Positions 1 to 8,882 are shown, counted from the stretch's first letter. The stretch: 64,000 bases of DNA from Serratia sp. AKBS12 (GCF_024793895.1 NZ_JANUSB010000016.1:298813-362812), one strand, 5' to 3'. Numbers and translations are program-made. Notes: generated by a model from the letters alone, not told the origin.

Positions 1-838
1 GCTGGCCAGCCACGGCCCACGTGAACAGGTGATGCGCGATGCGCTGGTGGCTCAGCTGGCACACAGCGAAAACCTCGCCGGTCTGACGCTGCCGGACAGC
101 GACGATCCGCAGCAAAAATCGACGCTGCCGGCGGATCGGCCGTTGATCCTGTTGCGCGACGGCGTGGTCAGCTACAACGATCGGCCGATCCTCAATCATC
201 TCGACTGGCAGGTGAACCCAGGGGAGCACTGGCAAATCATCGGTCCCAACGGCGCAGGGAAATCCACCCTGCTCAGTTTGATCACCGGCGATCACCCACA
301 GGGCTACAGCAACGATCTGACGCTGTTCGGCCGCCGACGCGGCAGCGGCGAAACCATCTGGGACATCAAGCGTCATATCGGTTATGTCAGCAGTAGTCTG
401 CATCTGGATTATCGCGTCAGCAGCAGCGTGCGCAACGTCATTACCTCCGGTTTCTTTGATTCCATTGGCATTTATCAGGCAGTTTCCGATCGCCAGCGGC
501 AACTGACCGACCAATGGTTACAGCTGCTCGGACTGGAAGGTGCACGCGGTGAAGCCCCCTTCCACAGCCTTTCCTGGGGGCAACAGCGCCTGGCTCTGAT
601 TGCGCGCGCGCTGGTCAAGCACCCGGCGTTGCTGATTCTGGATGAGCCGTTGCAGGGACTGGATCCGCTCAACCGCCAACTGGTGCGCCGTTTTGTTGAC
701 GTACTGATCGGCCAGGGCGCCACCCAGTTGCTGTTTGTCTCGCACCATGCGGAAGATGCTCCTCAGTGCATCACCCATCGGCTCAGCTTTATTGCCGACG
801 CCGACGGCTACCGCTATCAATCCGCTAGCCTGACGTAA
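1..838 (+). CDS. modF: ModF, molybdate-associated ABC ATPase (3' part)
   Basis: The gene enters from the left edge; the reading frame is open from base 2, so the N-terminal ATPase half is outside the window. What remains is the linker and the second ABC domain: Walker A GPNGAGKS, signature LSWGQQRL, Walker B LLILDEP and the switch His in LLFVSHHAED. The C-terminal half matches what I know of E. coli ModF, a soluble twin-ATPase encoded near the molybdate transporter genes whose exact role is poorly defined. The stop is followed by a hairpin rather than by the galE gene found downstream in E. coli. Confidence 0.93.
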   Translation, partial: LASHGPREQVMRDALVAQLAHSENLAGLTLPDSDDPQQKSTLPADRPLILLRDGVVSYNDRPILNHLDWQVNPGEHWQIIGPNGAGKSTLLSLITGDHPQGYSNDLTLFGRRRGSGETIWDIKRHIGYVSSSLHLDYRVSSSVRNVITSGFFDSIGIYQAVSDRQRQLTDQWLQLLGLEGARGEAPFHSLSWGQQRLALIARALVKHPALLILDEPLQGLDPLNRQLVRRFVDVLIGQGATQLLFVSHHAEDAPQCITHRLSFIADADGYRYQSASLT

Positions 839-846
839 TCTGAACG

Positions 847-868
847 GATGCGTGGTATTCCACGCATC
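847..868 (+). terminator. Hairpin after modF
   Basis: Perfect inverted repeat, GATGCGTGG and CCACGCATC, with the loop TATT, 9 bases after the modF stop. There is no T-tract behind it, so it may be a weak or Rho-dependent terminator or an mRNA-stabilising stem. Confidence 0.45.
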
Positions 869-954
869 TGCGACATATTCGGCAACACTTCCCCGCAGCA
901 CGTCACATCTGGCCTTTTATGATAAGGATATGAAGAGCCGTTGCTGGAGAACGC

Positions 955-1527
955 ATGTCTACCGCACTGATTATTATCGATCTGATCGAGGATCTGATCG
1001 GCGCCAAGGGGCGCGCCAACCAATGCCGCCAACAGGTCGAGCAGCATGCGGTTATCGCACACGTCAATGCTGCTGCGGCCTACGCCCGGGTGCGTAAAAT
1101 CCCGGTGGTCTGGGTACGAGTTGGTTTTGCCGACGACTATCACGACATTCCGCCCCATTCGCCGCTGTTCGCGCGCTTGAAACAGGTAGGCGCCCTGCGC
1201 CGCAACGGCCCCGGTTGCCAATGGGCGACGGGGTTAGAGGTGTATCAGCAAGATGTCTGCTTTGAAAAAACCGCCGTCTCGGCATTTGCCGGTAACAATT
1301 TGTTAGTGTGGCTGCAGCAGAATCGCTACCATCATCTGTTGCTGGGCGGCGTCAGTACCCCGCTGGCGATTGAAAGCACCGCGCGGCAGGCGCACGACAA
1401 CGGCTTTCAGGTGACGATACTGCAGGACCTATGTGCTGCGCCAAGCGAAGAGCTTCACCAACAAAGCCTGGAAACGTTGCAGAATCTGGCGGAAATTACC
1501 CGCTCGCAACACTGGATGAAGGGCTGA
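955..1527 (+). CDS. Isochorismatase-family cysteine-hydrolase-like protein
   Basis: 190 aa with the isochorismatase/nicotinamidase fold. The catalytic Asp is seen at D9 in IIIDLIEDL and the Lys at K105 in FEKTAVSAF. The nucleophile loop reads GGVSTPLAIESTARQA; aligned to the usual GxATDxCVxxT pattern, the Cys position is A138. Relatives such as YecD and EntB also lack the Cys there (Gly), so this belongs to a branch that may not use Cys hydrolysis or has another substrate. It sits alone between modF and a CPBP protease, where E. coli has galE, and is closed by its own terminator. The substrate cannot be told from sequence. Confidence 0.8.
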   Translation: MSTALIIIDLIEDLIGAKGRANQCRQQVEQHAVIAHVNAAAAYARVRKIPVVWVRVGFADDYHDIPPHSPLFARLKQVGALRRNGPGCQWATGLEVYQQDVCFEKTAVSAFAGNNLLVWLQQNRYHHLLLGGVSTPLAIESTARQAHDNGFQVTILQDLCAAPSEELHQQSLETLQNLAEITRSQHWMKG

Positions 1528-1536
1528 TTTCAACAT

Positions 1537-1564
1537 AACGCCAGCCGCATTGGCCGGCGTTTTA
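1537..1564 (+). terminator. Rho-independent terminator after isochorismatase-like gene
   Basis: Arms AACGCC and GGCGTT, with an inner GCC/GGC pair separated by one mismatch, followed by TTTTA. It begins 9 bases after the stop codon. Confidence 0.6.
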
Positions 1565-1712
1565 TCCTAATTGCTCACTGCACCGACCTTGTCCGGCATT
1601 TGCTTATGTTACTATCCGGTTTACTCTCACTTCATTGGCTCGTTACATGCCGAGATCGCAATGACTGCCTTCGGTAACGAGCGCCGTGTATTAATTTTAA
1701 AGGGATACGATT

Positions 1713-2534
1713 ATGTGGGGCGTACTATCGGCTTCGTTGTTTTTTTTGCCATTTAATCGCCTGATTGCCTGGTGCATTCTGGCTGCCTCGACGGGCATGG
1801 GCATCTATCATCATATACTCACGCCGTTCAGCCTGGCCTGCATGGCCGTGCTCGCCGGGCTGGCCGCGCTGCGTCACTATTACCGCACACAGCGCGGATT
1901 GGCTAGCGTGCTGGAAGCGTTGCTGGTGGCCGGCTGCGTCGCGCTGTTCTTTCATTTGCTGCCGGGATTCAATAATCCGCTGGCGATAGAGAACGTGAAA
2001 GCCGGCCCGCTCAGCGCGCCGTTCAATATGCACTACAACTTTGACAAGGCGCTGATACCGTTCCTGCTGTTTGCCTGTCTGCCCACCCTGTTTAACGCCG
2101 GCAAGGCCGAGAAAAACGTCGGTGTTGGCGCCTGGCTGTGGCTGTTCGCCAGCGTTCCGCTGCTGCTGCTGCTGGCTGTGGCAATCGGTGGGCTCAAGAT
2201 AGAACCCCATTTCCCGGACTGGATCCTGACCTTTAGCATGGCCAATCTGTTCTTTGTGGCGATGGCAGAAGAAGCGTTATTCCGCGGCTATCTGCAACAG
2301 CGGTTGGGTGCGTGGCTGGGAGCCTATCCGGCGCTGATCGTGGCATCGCTGCTGTTCGGCGCGGCACACTTCCCTGCCGGCATGCTGATGGTGGCCTTCG
2401 CCACGCTGACCGGGGTGATCTACGGCCTGGCCTGGATGTGGAGCGGTCGTTTATGGTTGCCTATCGCGTTGCATTTTGGCTTCAATCTGATCCATCTGCT
2501 GTTTTTCACCTATCCGCTCTATCAACATCCATAA
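1713..2534 (+). CDS. CPBP family intramembrane glutamic-type protease
   Basis: 273 aa integral membrane protein with about eight hydrophobic segments. The CPBP (Abi/CAAX protease-bacteriocin processing) signature is clear: motif 1 AEEALFRGYLQQRL with E186-E187, motif 2 around GAAHFPAGM, and the last motif LHFGFNLIH. These Glu/His residues form the active site in Rce1-type enzymes. The start ATG follows an AAAGGGA ribosome site. The gene stands alone, flanked by hairpins, so the context gives no substrate. Family members process prenylated proteins or peptides, or confer bacteriocin immunity, but none of these can be assigned here. Confidence 0.85.
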   Translation: MWGVLSASLFFLPFNRLIAWCILAASTGMGIYHHILTPFSLACMAVLAGLAALRHYYRTQRGLASVLEALLVAGCVALFFHLLPGFNNPLAIENVKAGPLSAPFNMHYNFDKALIPFLLFACLPTLFNAGKAEKNVGVGAWLWLFASVPLLLLLAVAIGGLKIEPHFPDWILTFSMANLFFVAMAEEALFRGYLQQRLGAWLGAYPALIVASLLFGAAHFPAGMLMVAFATLTGVIYGLAWMWSGRLWLPIALHFGFNLIHLLFFTYPLYQHP

Positions 2535-2543
2535 ACCGTACAC

Positions 2544-2567
2544 GTCGACAGGGATATTCCTGTCGAC
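2544..2567 (+). terminator. Hairpin after CPBP gene
   Basis: Perfect 9-bp inverted repeat, GTCGACAGG and CCTGTCGAC, with loop GATATT, 9 bases past the CPBP stop. No T-tract follows, so termination strength is uncertain. Confidence 0.45.
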
Positions 2568-2673
2568 AGTATGGATGAAAACGCTACCACCAATTTATTC
2601 ACCATTAGCCACTGTGACATCGCACGCCGATTAAAGCGTCTGTTTACCCCTGTCCAACCCTTGACGTCACCTA

Positions 2674-2689
2674 GTGTAAACGATTCCAT
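2674..2689 (+). promoter_or_regulatory. gal external operator (GalR/GalS site, OE)
   Basis: The 16-mer GTGTAAACGATTCCAT differs from the E. coli gal external operator, as I remember it, only in the last base. Its centre lies about 60 bp upstream of the inferred start of transcription, as in E. coli. Confidence 0.85.
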
Positions 2690-2691
2690 TT

Positions 2692-2707
2692 TTCGCGCTA
2701 GATCACC
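2692..2707 (+). promoter_or_regulatory. CRP half-site-like element of the gal promoter
   Basis: The right half reads AGATCAC, a perfect CRP half-site; the left half is poor. Its centre (2699.5) is 18 bp from the centre of OE and 41.5 bp from the inferred start at 2741, which is the class II position CRP occupies at E. coli galP1. Confidence 0.5.
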
Positions 2708-2725
2708 TTTTTATTACCCCAAGCA

Positions 2726-2741
2726 TGTTATCTTTTTAGCC
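2726..2741 (+). promoter_or_regulatory. gal promoter, extended -10
   Basis: An extended -10 element, TG-T-TATCTT (TG at 2726, hexamer 2729-2734), predicts initiation near 2741. No good -35 hexamer is present, as expected for a CRP-dependent class II promoter. The transcript would carry an approximately 90-nt leader before galT. Confidence 0.55.
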
Positions 2742-2785
2742 ATTAAATTGACAACGCCATCCGGTCAATACCGGGCAACGGTGAA

Positions 2786-2801
2786 TTGGAAGCGATTACA
2801 C
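2786..2801 (+). promoter_or_regulatory. gal internal operator (OI)
   Basis: TTGGAAGCGATTACAC fits the GalR consensus GTGNAANCGNTTNCAC at all fixed positions but the first. Its centre (2793.5) lies 52.5 bp beyond the inferred start base, i.e. +53.5, the same place as in E. coli, and 112 bp from the OE centre. It falls in the untranslated leader of galT here, whereas in E. coli it lies inside galE. Confidence 0.75.
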
Positions 2802-2832
2802 ACCGTTATGCAGGCATGCTGAAGGAAATGCT

Positions 2833-3882
2833 ATGACGGATTTTAATCCCATCGATCACCCACACCGCCGCTATAACCCGTTAACCGCGCAGTGGGTACT
2901 GGTTTCGCCGCACCGCGCCAAACGACCGTGGCAAGGACAGCAAGAAGCCTTGGTCCAGGAAACGCTGCCGCAGCATGATGCGGACTGCTTCCTATGCCCC
3001 GGCAATACCCGCGTGACCGGCGATCAGAATCCCGACTATCACAGCACCTATGTGTTCACCAACGATTTTGCCGCGCTGATGAGCGATACCCCGCAGGCGC
3101 CAGAAAGCGACGATCCGCTGATGCGTTGCCAAAGTGCCCGTGGCACCAGCCGGGTGATCTGTTTTTCGCCGGATCACAGCAAAACGCTGCCTGAATTGAC
3201 GCTGACGGCGCTGGGACAAGTGGTGGCAGCCTGGCAAACCCAGACCGCCGAACTGGGGCGCGTTTACCCGTGGGTACAGGTGTTCGAGAACAAAGGCGCG
3301 GCCATGGGTTGCTCCAATCCGCATCCGCACGGCCAGATCTGGGCCAACAGTTTCCTGCCTAACGAGGCCGAACGCGAAGACCGACTACAGCGTGAATATT
3401 ACGATCGGCATCACTCGGCGATGCTGGTGGATTATGCGCAACGTGAGCTGGCCGACGGCAGCCGTACGGTGGTAGAAACCGAGCATTGGCTGGCGGTGGT
3501 GCCCTATTGGGCCGCCTGGCCGTTTGAAACGCTGCTGATGCCAAAGGGCGCAGTGCAGCGCATTACCGAGCTCAGCCCGCAGCAAAGCGCCGATCTGGCA
3601 CTGGCGCTAAAGAAACTGACCAGCCGCTATGACAATCTGTTCCAGTGCTCTTTCCCCTATTCCATGGGCTGGCACGGTGCGCCGTTCAACCAGGCGGATA
3701 ACCGCCACTGGCAATTGCATGCCCATTTCTATCCACCATTGCTGCGCTCCGCAACGGTGCGCAAATTTATGGTGGGCTACGAGATGCTGGCGGAGACCCA
3801 ACGTGACCTGACCGCCGAACAGGCCGCCGAACGCCTGCGCGCCGTTAGCGATATTCATTACCGTGAAGCCCAAGTGAAGTAA
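2833..3882 (+). CDS. galT: Galactose-1-phosphate uridylyltransferase
   Basis: 349 aa, one longer than the E. coli enzyme. GalT moves UMP between UDP-glucose and galactose-1-phosphate in the Leloir pathway. The catalytic histidine motif is seen as [11 protein letters not shown], and the N-terminal zinc-binding part contains [10 protein letters not shown]. Start ATG follows a GAAGGA site. It is the first gene of a galT-galK-galM operon. galE, which leads this operon in E. coli, is not present upstream, so UDP-galactose epimerisation must rely on a copy elsewhere. Expression should be under GalR/GalS and CRP through the sites at 2674-2801. Confidence 0.98.
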   Translation: MTDFNPIDHPHRRYNPLTAQWVLVSPHRAKRPWQGQQEALVQETLPQHDADCFLCPGNTRVTGDQNPDYHSTYVFTNDFAALMSDTPQAPESDDPLMRCQSARGTSRVICFSPDHSKTLPELTLTALGQVVAAWQTQTAELGRVYPWVQVFENKGAAMGCSNPHPHGQIWANSFLPNEAEREDRLQREYYDRHHSAMLVDYAQRELADGSRTVVETEHWLAVVPYWAAWPFETLLMPKGAVQRITELSPQQSADLALALKKLTSRYDNLFQCSFPYSMGWHGAPFNQADNRHWQLHAHFYPPLLRSATVRKFMVGYEMLAETQRDLTAEQAAERLRAVSDIHYREAQVK

Positions 3883-3893
3883 GGAACCGCATA

Positions 3894-5045
3894 ATGAGTT
3901 TGAAAACCCTGACACAAACCGTTTTCAGCGAACGCTTTGGTTACGCGCCGACCATGACCATTCAGGCTCCCGGCCGCGTGAACCTGATCGGTGAACATAC
4001 CGATTACAACGATGGCTTCGTACTGCCCTGCGCCATTGACTACCAAACGGTAATCAGCATTGCCAAACGCGACGATCGCCAGATCCGCGTGCTGGCCGCC
4101 GACTACGATAATCAGCAGGATCAATTTTCGCTCGATGCCGCGATCGAAGCGCATCCGCAACTGCAATGGGCCAATTATGTGCGCGGCGTAGTGAAGCATC
4201 TGCAAAGCCGTAACGCCGACTTTGGCGGTGCCGATCTGGTGATCGGCGGCAATGTTCCCCAGGGCGCCGGCCTCAGTTCGTCAGCCTCGCTGGAAGTAGC
4301 GCTCGGCCAGGCGTTGCAGGCGCTATACCAATTGCCGCTCGACGGTGTGGCACTGGCGCTGAACGGTCAGGAAGCGGAAAACCAGTTCGTCGGCTGTAAC
4401 TGCGGCATTATGGATCAGTTGATTTCCGCCCTCGGCCAAAAGGATCACGCCCTGTTGATTGACTGCCGCTCGCTGGAAACGCGCGCGGTGCCAATGCCGC
4501 CAAATGTTGCGGTAGTGATCATCAATTCCAACGTCAAACGTGGACTGGTCGACAGCGAATACAACACCCGCCGCAAGCAGTGCGAAGCAGCAGCGCGCTT
4601 CTTTGGCGTCAAGGCGCTACGCGACGTCAGTCCGGAGCTGTTTTTCCCGATCCAGCATGAAATGGATCCGCTGGTGGCCAAGCGCGCGCGCCATGTAATC
4701 AGCGAAAACCAACGCACGCTGGCAGCGGCAGAGGCACTGGCGGCTGGCGATCTGAAGCGTATCGGTGCTCTGATGGCGGAATCGCACGCGTCGATGCGCG
4801 ACGACTTTGAAATTACCGTACCGCCGATCGACACGCTGGTCGAGATTGTGAAAGGGGTGATTGGCGATCGCGGTGGCGTTCGCATGACCGGTGGAGGCTT
4901 TGGCGGCTGTATCGTCGCGCTGATGCCGCTGGATCTGGTGGAAGCGGTACGGAGCACGGTACAGCGCGAATACCCTAAACTGACCAACGGACTGCAGGAA
5001 ACCTTCTATATCTGTACCGCTTCACAAGGAGCCGGCCAATGCTGA
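3894..5045 (+). CDS. galK: Galactokinase
   Basis: 383 aa GHMP-family kinase that phosphorylates alpha-D-galactose with ATP. Motif 1 is [15 protein letters not shown] near residue 25, the ATP-binding loop is [15 protein letters not shown] near 120, and motif 3 is [10 protein letters not shown] near 340. The gene starts 11 bases after galT and overlaps galM by 7 bases, which indicates a single transcript and coupled translation. Confidence 0.98.
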   Translation: MSLKTLTQTVFSERFGYAPTMTIQAPGRVNLIGEHTDYNDGFVLPCAIDYQTVISIAKRDDRQIRVLAADYDNQQDQFSLDAAIEAHPQLQWANYVRGVVKHLQSRNADFGGADLVIGGNVPQGAGLSSSASLEVALGQALQALYQLPLDGVALALNGQEAENQFVGCNCGIMDQLISALGQKDHALLIDCRSLETRAVPMPPNVAVVIINSNVKRGLVDSEYNTRRKQCEAAARFFGVKALRDVSPELFFPIQHEMDPLVAKRARHVISENQRTLAAAEALAAGDLKRIGALMAESHASMRDDFEITVPPIDTLVEIVKGVIGDRGGVRMTGGGFGGCIVALMPLDLVEAVRSTVQREYPKLTNGLQETFYICTASQGAGQC

Positions 5046-6082
5046 ACCACGACGACCAACTGGCCCCCGACGGCCAGCCGTTTACCCTGACGACGCTGCA
5101 AAACGCCGGCGGTATGAGCGTCACGCTGATGGACTGGGGCGCGACCTGGCTGTCTGCGCTGCTGCCGTTGCATGATGGCTCGCAGCGCGAGTTGCTGCTG
5201 GGATGCGCGTCACCGGCGGACTATCCACGGCAAGCCGCCTACCTGGGCGCGACCGTTGGCCGTTACGCCAACCGCATCGCCCACGCCAGCCTGACCATCG
5301 ACGGCGCGCCTTGCCCACTGGTCGCCAATCAGGGCGAACACCAGCTGCATGGCGGACCACAGGGGTTTCATGCCCGCCGCTGGCAGATTGCCAGCCAGGA
5401 TGCGCAGCAGGTGGTCTATCAATTGCATTCAGCCGATGGCGATCAGGGCTTCCCCGGCAATCTTCAGGTCAGCGTCAGCTACCGCCTCACCGACGATCGC
5501 CGGTTGGAAATCAGCTATCAGGCGCAGACCGATCGGGCCTGTCCGGTCAATCTCACCAATCACGCCTATTTTAACCTTGACGGTGCCGGTCAGGACGCGC
5601 GTTTGCAGACGCTGCAACTATTTGCCGATCGTTATTTGCCGGTCGACAGTGAAGGCATTCCCTGCGCGCCGCTCAGCGAGGTCAACGGCAGCGGTATGGA
5701 CTTCCGCCAGCCAAAAACCATCATGCAGGACCTGCTGCGGGACCTCGACCAGCAACGGGTGAAGGGCTACGATCACGCCTATCTGTTGCACTCTGCCTGC
5801 AGCAGGTTGGCAAGTCCGGCGGCACACCTGTGGTCCGCGGACGGCAAGGTAAAAATGAGCGTGTTCACCGACGCGCCGGCGCTGCAATTGTACAGCGGCA
5901 ACTACCTTGACGGCGTGCCGGCACGTGACGGCGGCAGCTACGCCCATTACGCCGGCGTGGCGCTGGAAAGCGAGTTCCTGCCCGACAGCCCGCATCACCC
6001 GGAGTGGCCGCAGCCAAGCTGTTGGCTACAGCCAGGGCAAACCTACCGCAGCGCCACCCATTATCAATTCTTTGCATTATGA
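5039..6082 (+). CDS. galM: Galactose mutarotase (aldose 1-epimerase)
   Basis: 347 aa, the usual size. GalM interconverts beta- and alpha-D-galactose so that GalK receives its alpha substrate. The family pattern is seen as [12 protein letters not shown] near residue 75, [12 protein letters not shown] near 172 (catalytic His) and the Glu-bearing [14 protein letters not shown] close to the C-terminus. The ATG lies inside the end of galK (7-base overlap). It closes the gal operon; a stem without a T-tract follows. Confidence 0.97.
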   Translation: MLNHDDQLAPDGQPFTLTTLQNAGGMSVTLMDWGATWLSALLPLHDGSQRELLLGCASPADYPRQAAYLGATVGRYANRIAHASLTIDGAPCPLVANQGEHQLHGGPQGFHARRWQIASQDAQQVVYQLHSADGDQGFPGNLQVSVSYRLTDDRRLEISYQAQTDRACPVNLTNHAYFNLDGAGQDARLQTLQLFADRYLPVDSEGIPCAPLSEVNGSGMDFRQPKTIMQDLLRDLDQQRVKGYDHAYLLHSACSRLASPAAHLWSADGKVKMSVFTDAPALQLYSGNYLDGVPARDGGSYAHYAGVALESEFLPDSPHHPEWPQPSCWLQPGQTYRSATHYQFFAL

Positions 6083-6089
6083 CCGGCGT

Positions 6090-6111
6090 CCCCGCGCCAT
6101 GCGGTGCGGGG
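6090..6111 (+). terminator. Hairpin after galM
   Basis: Stem CCCCGCGCC with GGTGCGGGG (one G-U pair), loop ATGC, 7 bases after the galM stop. No T-run follows, so it is a possible operon end or 3' stabiliser. The remaining DNA to psiF (to 6380) shows no gene. Confidence 0.4.
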
Positions 6112-6380
6112 CGTACTGTTATAAATCCTTACCGTTTTCCCCGCCCGCTCCCTCCTCTGCCGCCTTTCCTTATCGTCAGACGCACACTAGAATCAGGCTA
6201 CGGTGATAGGCACAGCGTCTTGTGCGACGTCACAATTTTCGGTCTTTATACAGCCTGTCATTGATGATGCATCGCGACGGTACGCCTGCCCAGATCGGTG
6301 TCGAAGCAGTCAGGTAGCGCCAGCAACGAGGCAGCGGCAACAGCGGCTGTATGGCCCGGTTAATAGCTGAAGGAACACTT

Positions 6381-6722
6381 ATGCGACTGATTACTGCACT
6401 CCCATTACTGGCCGGTTTACTGTTGAGCACTAACCTGATAGCAGCCGAAACGCCGGCTAAAACGCCGTCCCCGGCGCAGGCAGCCCAGCAAAAACGCATG
6501 ACCGATTGCAATCAGCAAGCCACCACTCAATCACTGAAAGGCGCCGATCGCTCCACCTTCATGAGCACCTGCCTGAAGTCGGAAGGCCACAAGACCACCG
6601 ATAAGGCGCTGACGCCACAGCAGCAGAAAATGAAGAGCTGCAACGCCGATGCCGCCAAAAAGAGCCTGAAAGGCGAAGAACGCAAATCCTTTATGAGCAG
6701 TTGCCTGAAAAAAACCGCCTGA
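6381..6722 (+). CDS. psiF: PsiF repeat protein, secreted
   Basis: 113 aa from the ATG that follows AAGGAAC; an in-frame start 30 bases upstream would spoil the signal peptide. Residues 1-22 form a Sec signal (LLAGLLLSTNLIAAE). The mature part has two PsiF repeats, each with two cysteines: QQKRMTDCN...STFMSTCLK and QQKMKSCN...KSFMSSCLK. In E. coli psiF follows phoA and is induced by phosphate starvation; its function is unknown. Here it is monocistronic between galM and gpmA, and I find no convincing Pho box in front of it. Confidence 0.88.
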   Translation: MRLITALPLLAGLLLSTNLIAAETPAKTPSPAQAAQQKRMTDCNQQATTQSLKGADRSTFMSTCLKSEGHKTTDKALTPQQQKMKSCNADAAKKSLKGEERKSFMSSCLKKTA

Positions 6723-6847
6723 CCGCCTTGCCCCTCGGCGTGCTGATGCGCGCCGACGTCCCTGCATTGCCGCCTGAACGATTCAGCTTTTCCGCGCGCC
6801 AGCCCTTACTAAACGGCAATAAATTCGCTATGGTTTAATACTATCGA

Positions 6848-6877
6848 TTGCCGCGCCGACCATGGCGGCAATATAAT
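6848..6877 (+). promoter_or_regulatory. gpmA promoter
   Basis: -35 TTGCCG (6848-6853) and a consensus -10 TATAAT (6872-6877) with an 18-bp spacer, giving a start near 6884 and a short leader to gpmA at 6923. The -10 overlaps the Fur box. Confidence 0.65.
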
Positions 6878-6893
6878 GATATTAGTTATCATT
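6875..6893 (+). promoter_or_regulatory. Fur box of gpmA
   Basis: AATGATATTAGTTATCATT is a 19-bp dyad (AATGATA/TATCATT) closely resembling the Fur consensus. It covers the end of the -10 element and the start site, so Fe-Fur binding should repress. Iron control of gpmA is established in E. coli. Confidence 0.75.
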
Positions 6894-6922
6894 GAACTGT
6901 CCGATTATTAAGGAGTTAAGCT

Positions 6923-7675
6923 ATGGCTGTAACTAAGCTGGTTCTGGTGCGTCACGGCGAAAGCCAGTGGAACAACGAAAACCGCTTTACCGGTTGGTAT
7001 GATGTTGATCTGTCCGATAAAGGTCGCACCGAAGCGAAAGCAGCTGGCAAGCTGTTGAAAGATGAAGGTTTCGCTTTTGACTTCGCTTATACCTCCGTAC
7101 TGAAGCGCGCGATCCACACCCTGTGGAGCGTACTGGACGAACTGGATCAGGCCTGGCTGCCGACTGAAAAATCCTGGAAGCTGAACGAGCGCCACTATGG
7201 TGCATTGCAGGGTCTGAACAAAGCAGAAACCGCAGAAAAATACGGTGACGAGCAGGTTAAGCAATGGCGTCGCGGCTTCGCGGTAACGCCACCAGAACTG
7301 ACCAAAGACGACGAGCGCTACCCAGGCCATGACCCACGTTACGCGGCGCTGACCGAAAGCGAACTGCCACTGACCGAAAGCCTGGCGCTGACCATCGATC
7401 GCGTTATCCCTTACTGGGACGCAGAAATCCTGCCACGCATCAAAAGCGGTGAGCGCGTGATCATCGCCGCCCACGGTAACTCCCTGCGTGCGCTGGTGAA
7501 ATATCTGGACAACCTGAGCGAAGATGAAATTCTCGAGCTGAACATCCCGACCGGCGTGCCGTTGGTGTATGAGTTCGATGAAAACTTCAAACCACTTAAA
7601 CGCTACTACCTGGGCAATGCCGACGAAATCGCTGCGAAAGCCGCTGCCGTCGCCAACCAGGGTAAAGCGAAGTAA
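6923..7675 (+). CDS. gpmA: 2,3-bisphosphoglycerate-dependent phosphoglycerate mutase
   Basis: 250 aa, the standard length. It interconverts 3- and 2-phosphoglycerate in glycolysis through a phosphohistidine. H11 lies in the signature [12 protein letters not shown], and the second catalytic His is in [13 protein letters not shown]; substrate-binding [13 protein letters not shown] and [12 protein letters not shown] are present. It is monocistronic, driven by a promoter whose -10 overlaps a Fur site, and ends at a strong terminator shared with the convergent aroG. Confidence 0.98.
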   Translation: MAVTKLVLVRHGESQWNNENRFTGWYDVDLSDKGRTEAKAAGKLLKDEGFAFDFAYTSVLKRAIHTLWSVLDELDQAWLPTEKSWKLNERHYGALQGLNKAETAEKYGDEQVKQWRRGFAVTPPELTKDDERYPGHDPRYAALTESELPLTESLALTIDRVIPYWDAEILPRIKSGERVIIAAHGNSLRALVKYLDNLSEDEILELNIPTGVPLVYEFDENFKPLKRYYLGNADEIAAKAAAVANQGKAK

Positions 7676-7688
7676 TTTTCCCCCAATG

Positions 7689-7722
7689 TAAAAAGCCCCC
7701 GGTTTGCGCCGGGGGCTTTTTT
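7689..7722 (+). terminator. Bidirectional terminator gpmA/aroG
   Basis: GC-rich stem GCCCCCGG with CCGGGGGC, flanked by A-run on the left and T-run on the right, so it can stop transcription from both gpmA and the convergent aroG. Confidence 0.9.
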
Positions 7723-7733
7723 ATGCCGTCAAT

Positions 7734-8789
7734 TTACAGGCTACGACGTGCTTTCACCGCCGCGGCCAGATTGCGCAGCACGGTTTCGGTGTCGTCCCAG
7801 CCGATGCAGGCGTCGGTAACGCTCTTACCGTAAACCAGCGGTTCGCCGCTTTCCAGATTCTGATTGCCTTCCACCAGATGGCTTTCGATCATCACGCCGA
7901 TAACCGCCTTCTCGCCGCCGCTAATCTGCTGGCAAACGTCAGCGCTGACGTCCATTTGCTTTTTGAACTGCTTGCTGCTGTTGGCGTGGCTGAAATCGAT
8001 CATCACGTTGGCCGGCAGACCCGCCTTGTCCAGCCCCTCTTTTACCGCCTTGACGTGGGCTGCACTGTAGTTTGGCTCTTTGCCGCCGCGCAGAATGATA
8101 TGGCAGTCCCCATTGCCGCTGGTGTTGACGATGGCGGAATGCCCCCACTTGGTCACCGACAGGAAGCAATGTGGTGCGCTGGCAGCATTGATGGCGTCGA
8201 TTGCCACTTTAATGGTGCCATCGGTACCATTCTTGAAGCCCACCGGGCAAGATAGGCCGGACGCCAGCTCACGATGCACCTGAGACTCGGTGGTACGTGC
8301 GCCGATTGCCCCCCAGCTCATCAGATCCGCCAGGTATTGTGGGGTGATCATGTCAAGGAACTCACCCGCCGCCGGCAGTCCGCTGTCGTTGATGTCCAGT
8401 AACAGCTTACGCGCCAGACGCAGGCCTTCGTTGATCTGGAAGCTGTTGTCCATCAGCGGATCGTTGATCAACCCTTTCCAGCCCACGGTGGTACGCGGCT
8501 TTTCAAAATAAACGCGCATTACCACTTCCAGCTCGCCTTGCAGTTCCTGACGCAGCTTCAGCAGGCGAGCGGCGTATTCCTTGGCCGCTTTGGTGTCATG
8601 GATCGAACACGGGCCGATCACCACCAGCAGGCGATCGTCGCTGCCACGGAGAATCTTATGAATTGCACTACGCGCCAATGACACCGTTTCCGCTGCCCGT
8701 TCGCTGGCCGGATATTTCTCCAACAGCGCCACCGGTGGCAACAGTTCCTTGATTTCTGTAATGCGCAAGTCGTCGTTTTGGTAAGTCAT
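7734..8789 (-). CDS. aroG: DAHP synthase, phenylalanine-sensitive type
   Basis: 351 aa. It condenses phosphoenolpyruvate with erythrose-4-phosphate, the first step of the shikimate pathway. The N-terminus MTYQNDDLRITEIKELLPP matches AroG closely, which fixes the start at 8789; an in-frame start 54 bases upstream adds sequence with no counterpart. Family motifs include VVIGPCSIHD, AARTTESQVHRE-like GARTTESQVHRE and IDFSHANSSKQ. The promoter lies roughly 50-80 bp upstream and overlaps a TyrR-like box, in line with aromatic amino acid control in E. coli. Confidence 0.97.
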   Translation of the reverse strand: MTYQNDDLRITEIKELLPPVALLEKYPASERAAETVSLARSAIHKILRGSDDRLLVVIGPCSIHDTKAAKEYAARLLKLRQELQGELEVVMRVYFEKPRTTVGWKGLINDPLMDNSFQINEGLRLARKLLLDINDSGLPAAGEFLDMITPQYLADLMSWGAIGARTTESQVHRELASGLSCPVGFKNGTDGTIKVAIDAINAASAPHCFLSVTKWGHSAIVNTSGNGDCHIILRGGKEPNYSAAHVKAVKEGLDKAGLPANVMIDFSHANSSKQFKKQMDVSADVCQQISGGEKAVIGVMIESHLVEGNQNLESGEPLVYGKSVTDACIGWDDTETVLRNLAAAVKARRSL

Positions 8790-8841
8790 AACATTTCCAT
8801 TCGGTATCAATAAGGGTAATTCGCAATGCGTAGATCCAACC

Positions 8842-8870
8842 AATCTAGCCTGTGCGACTGGCGCTGTAAA
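8842..8870 (-). promoter_or_regulatory. aroG promoter
   Basis: Reading the minus strand, -35 TTTACA (8870-8865), 17-bp spacer, -10 TAGATT (8847-8842), predicting a start near 8835 and a leader of about 45 nt. Confidence 0.5.
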
Positions 8871-8882
8871 TCACCTTTGGCC
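8865..8882 (-). promoter_or_regulatory. TyrR-like box at aroG
   Basis: On the minus strand GGCCAAAGGTGATTTACA fits TGTAAAN6TTTACA at 9 of 12 positions, keeping the G and C set 14 bases apart. The right half is the aroG -35 hexamer, so binding would block RNA polymerase. Confidence 0.4.

Noticed and set aside
2571..2822. 83-aa open frame upstream of galT
   Set aside because: It runs through the gal promoter and both operators; no ribosome site or domain, and no likeness to galE.
6221..6236. TTGTG...CACAA dyad upstream of psiF as a CRP site
   Set aside because: The arms are 2 bp too close for the CRP consensus (6 bases between TGTG and CACA, where 8 are needed).
6244..6261. Possible Pho box (CTGTCAT with a poor partner) upstream of psiF
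   Set aside because: Only one heptamer matches; the partner at 11-bp spacing fits 3 of 7 positions.
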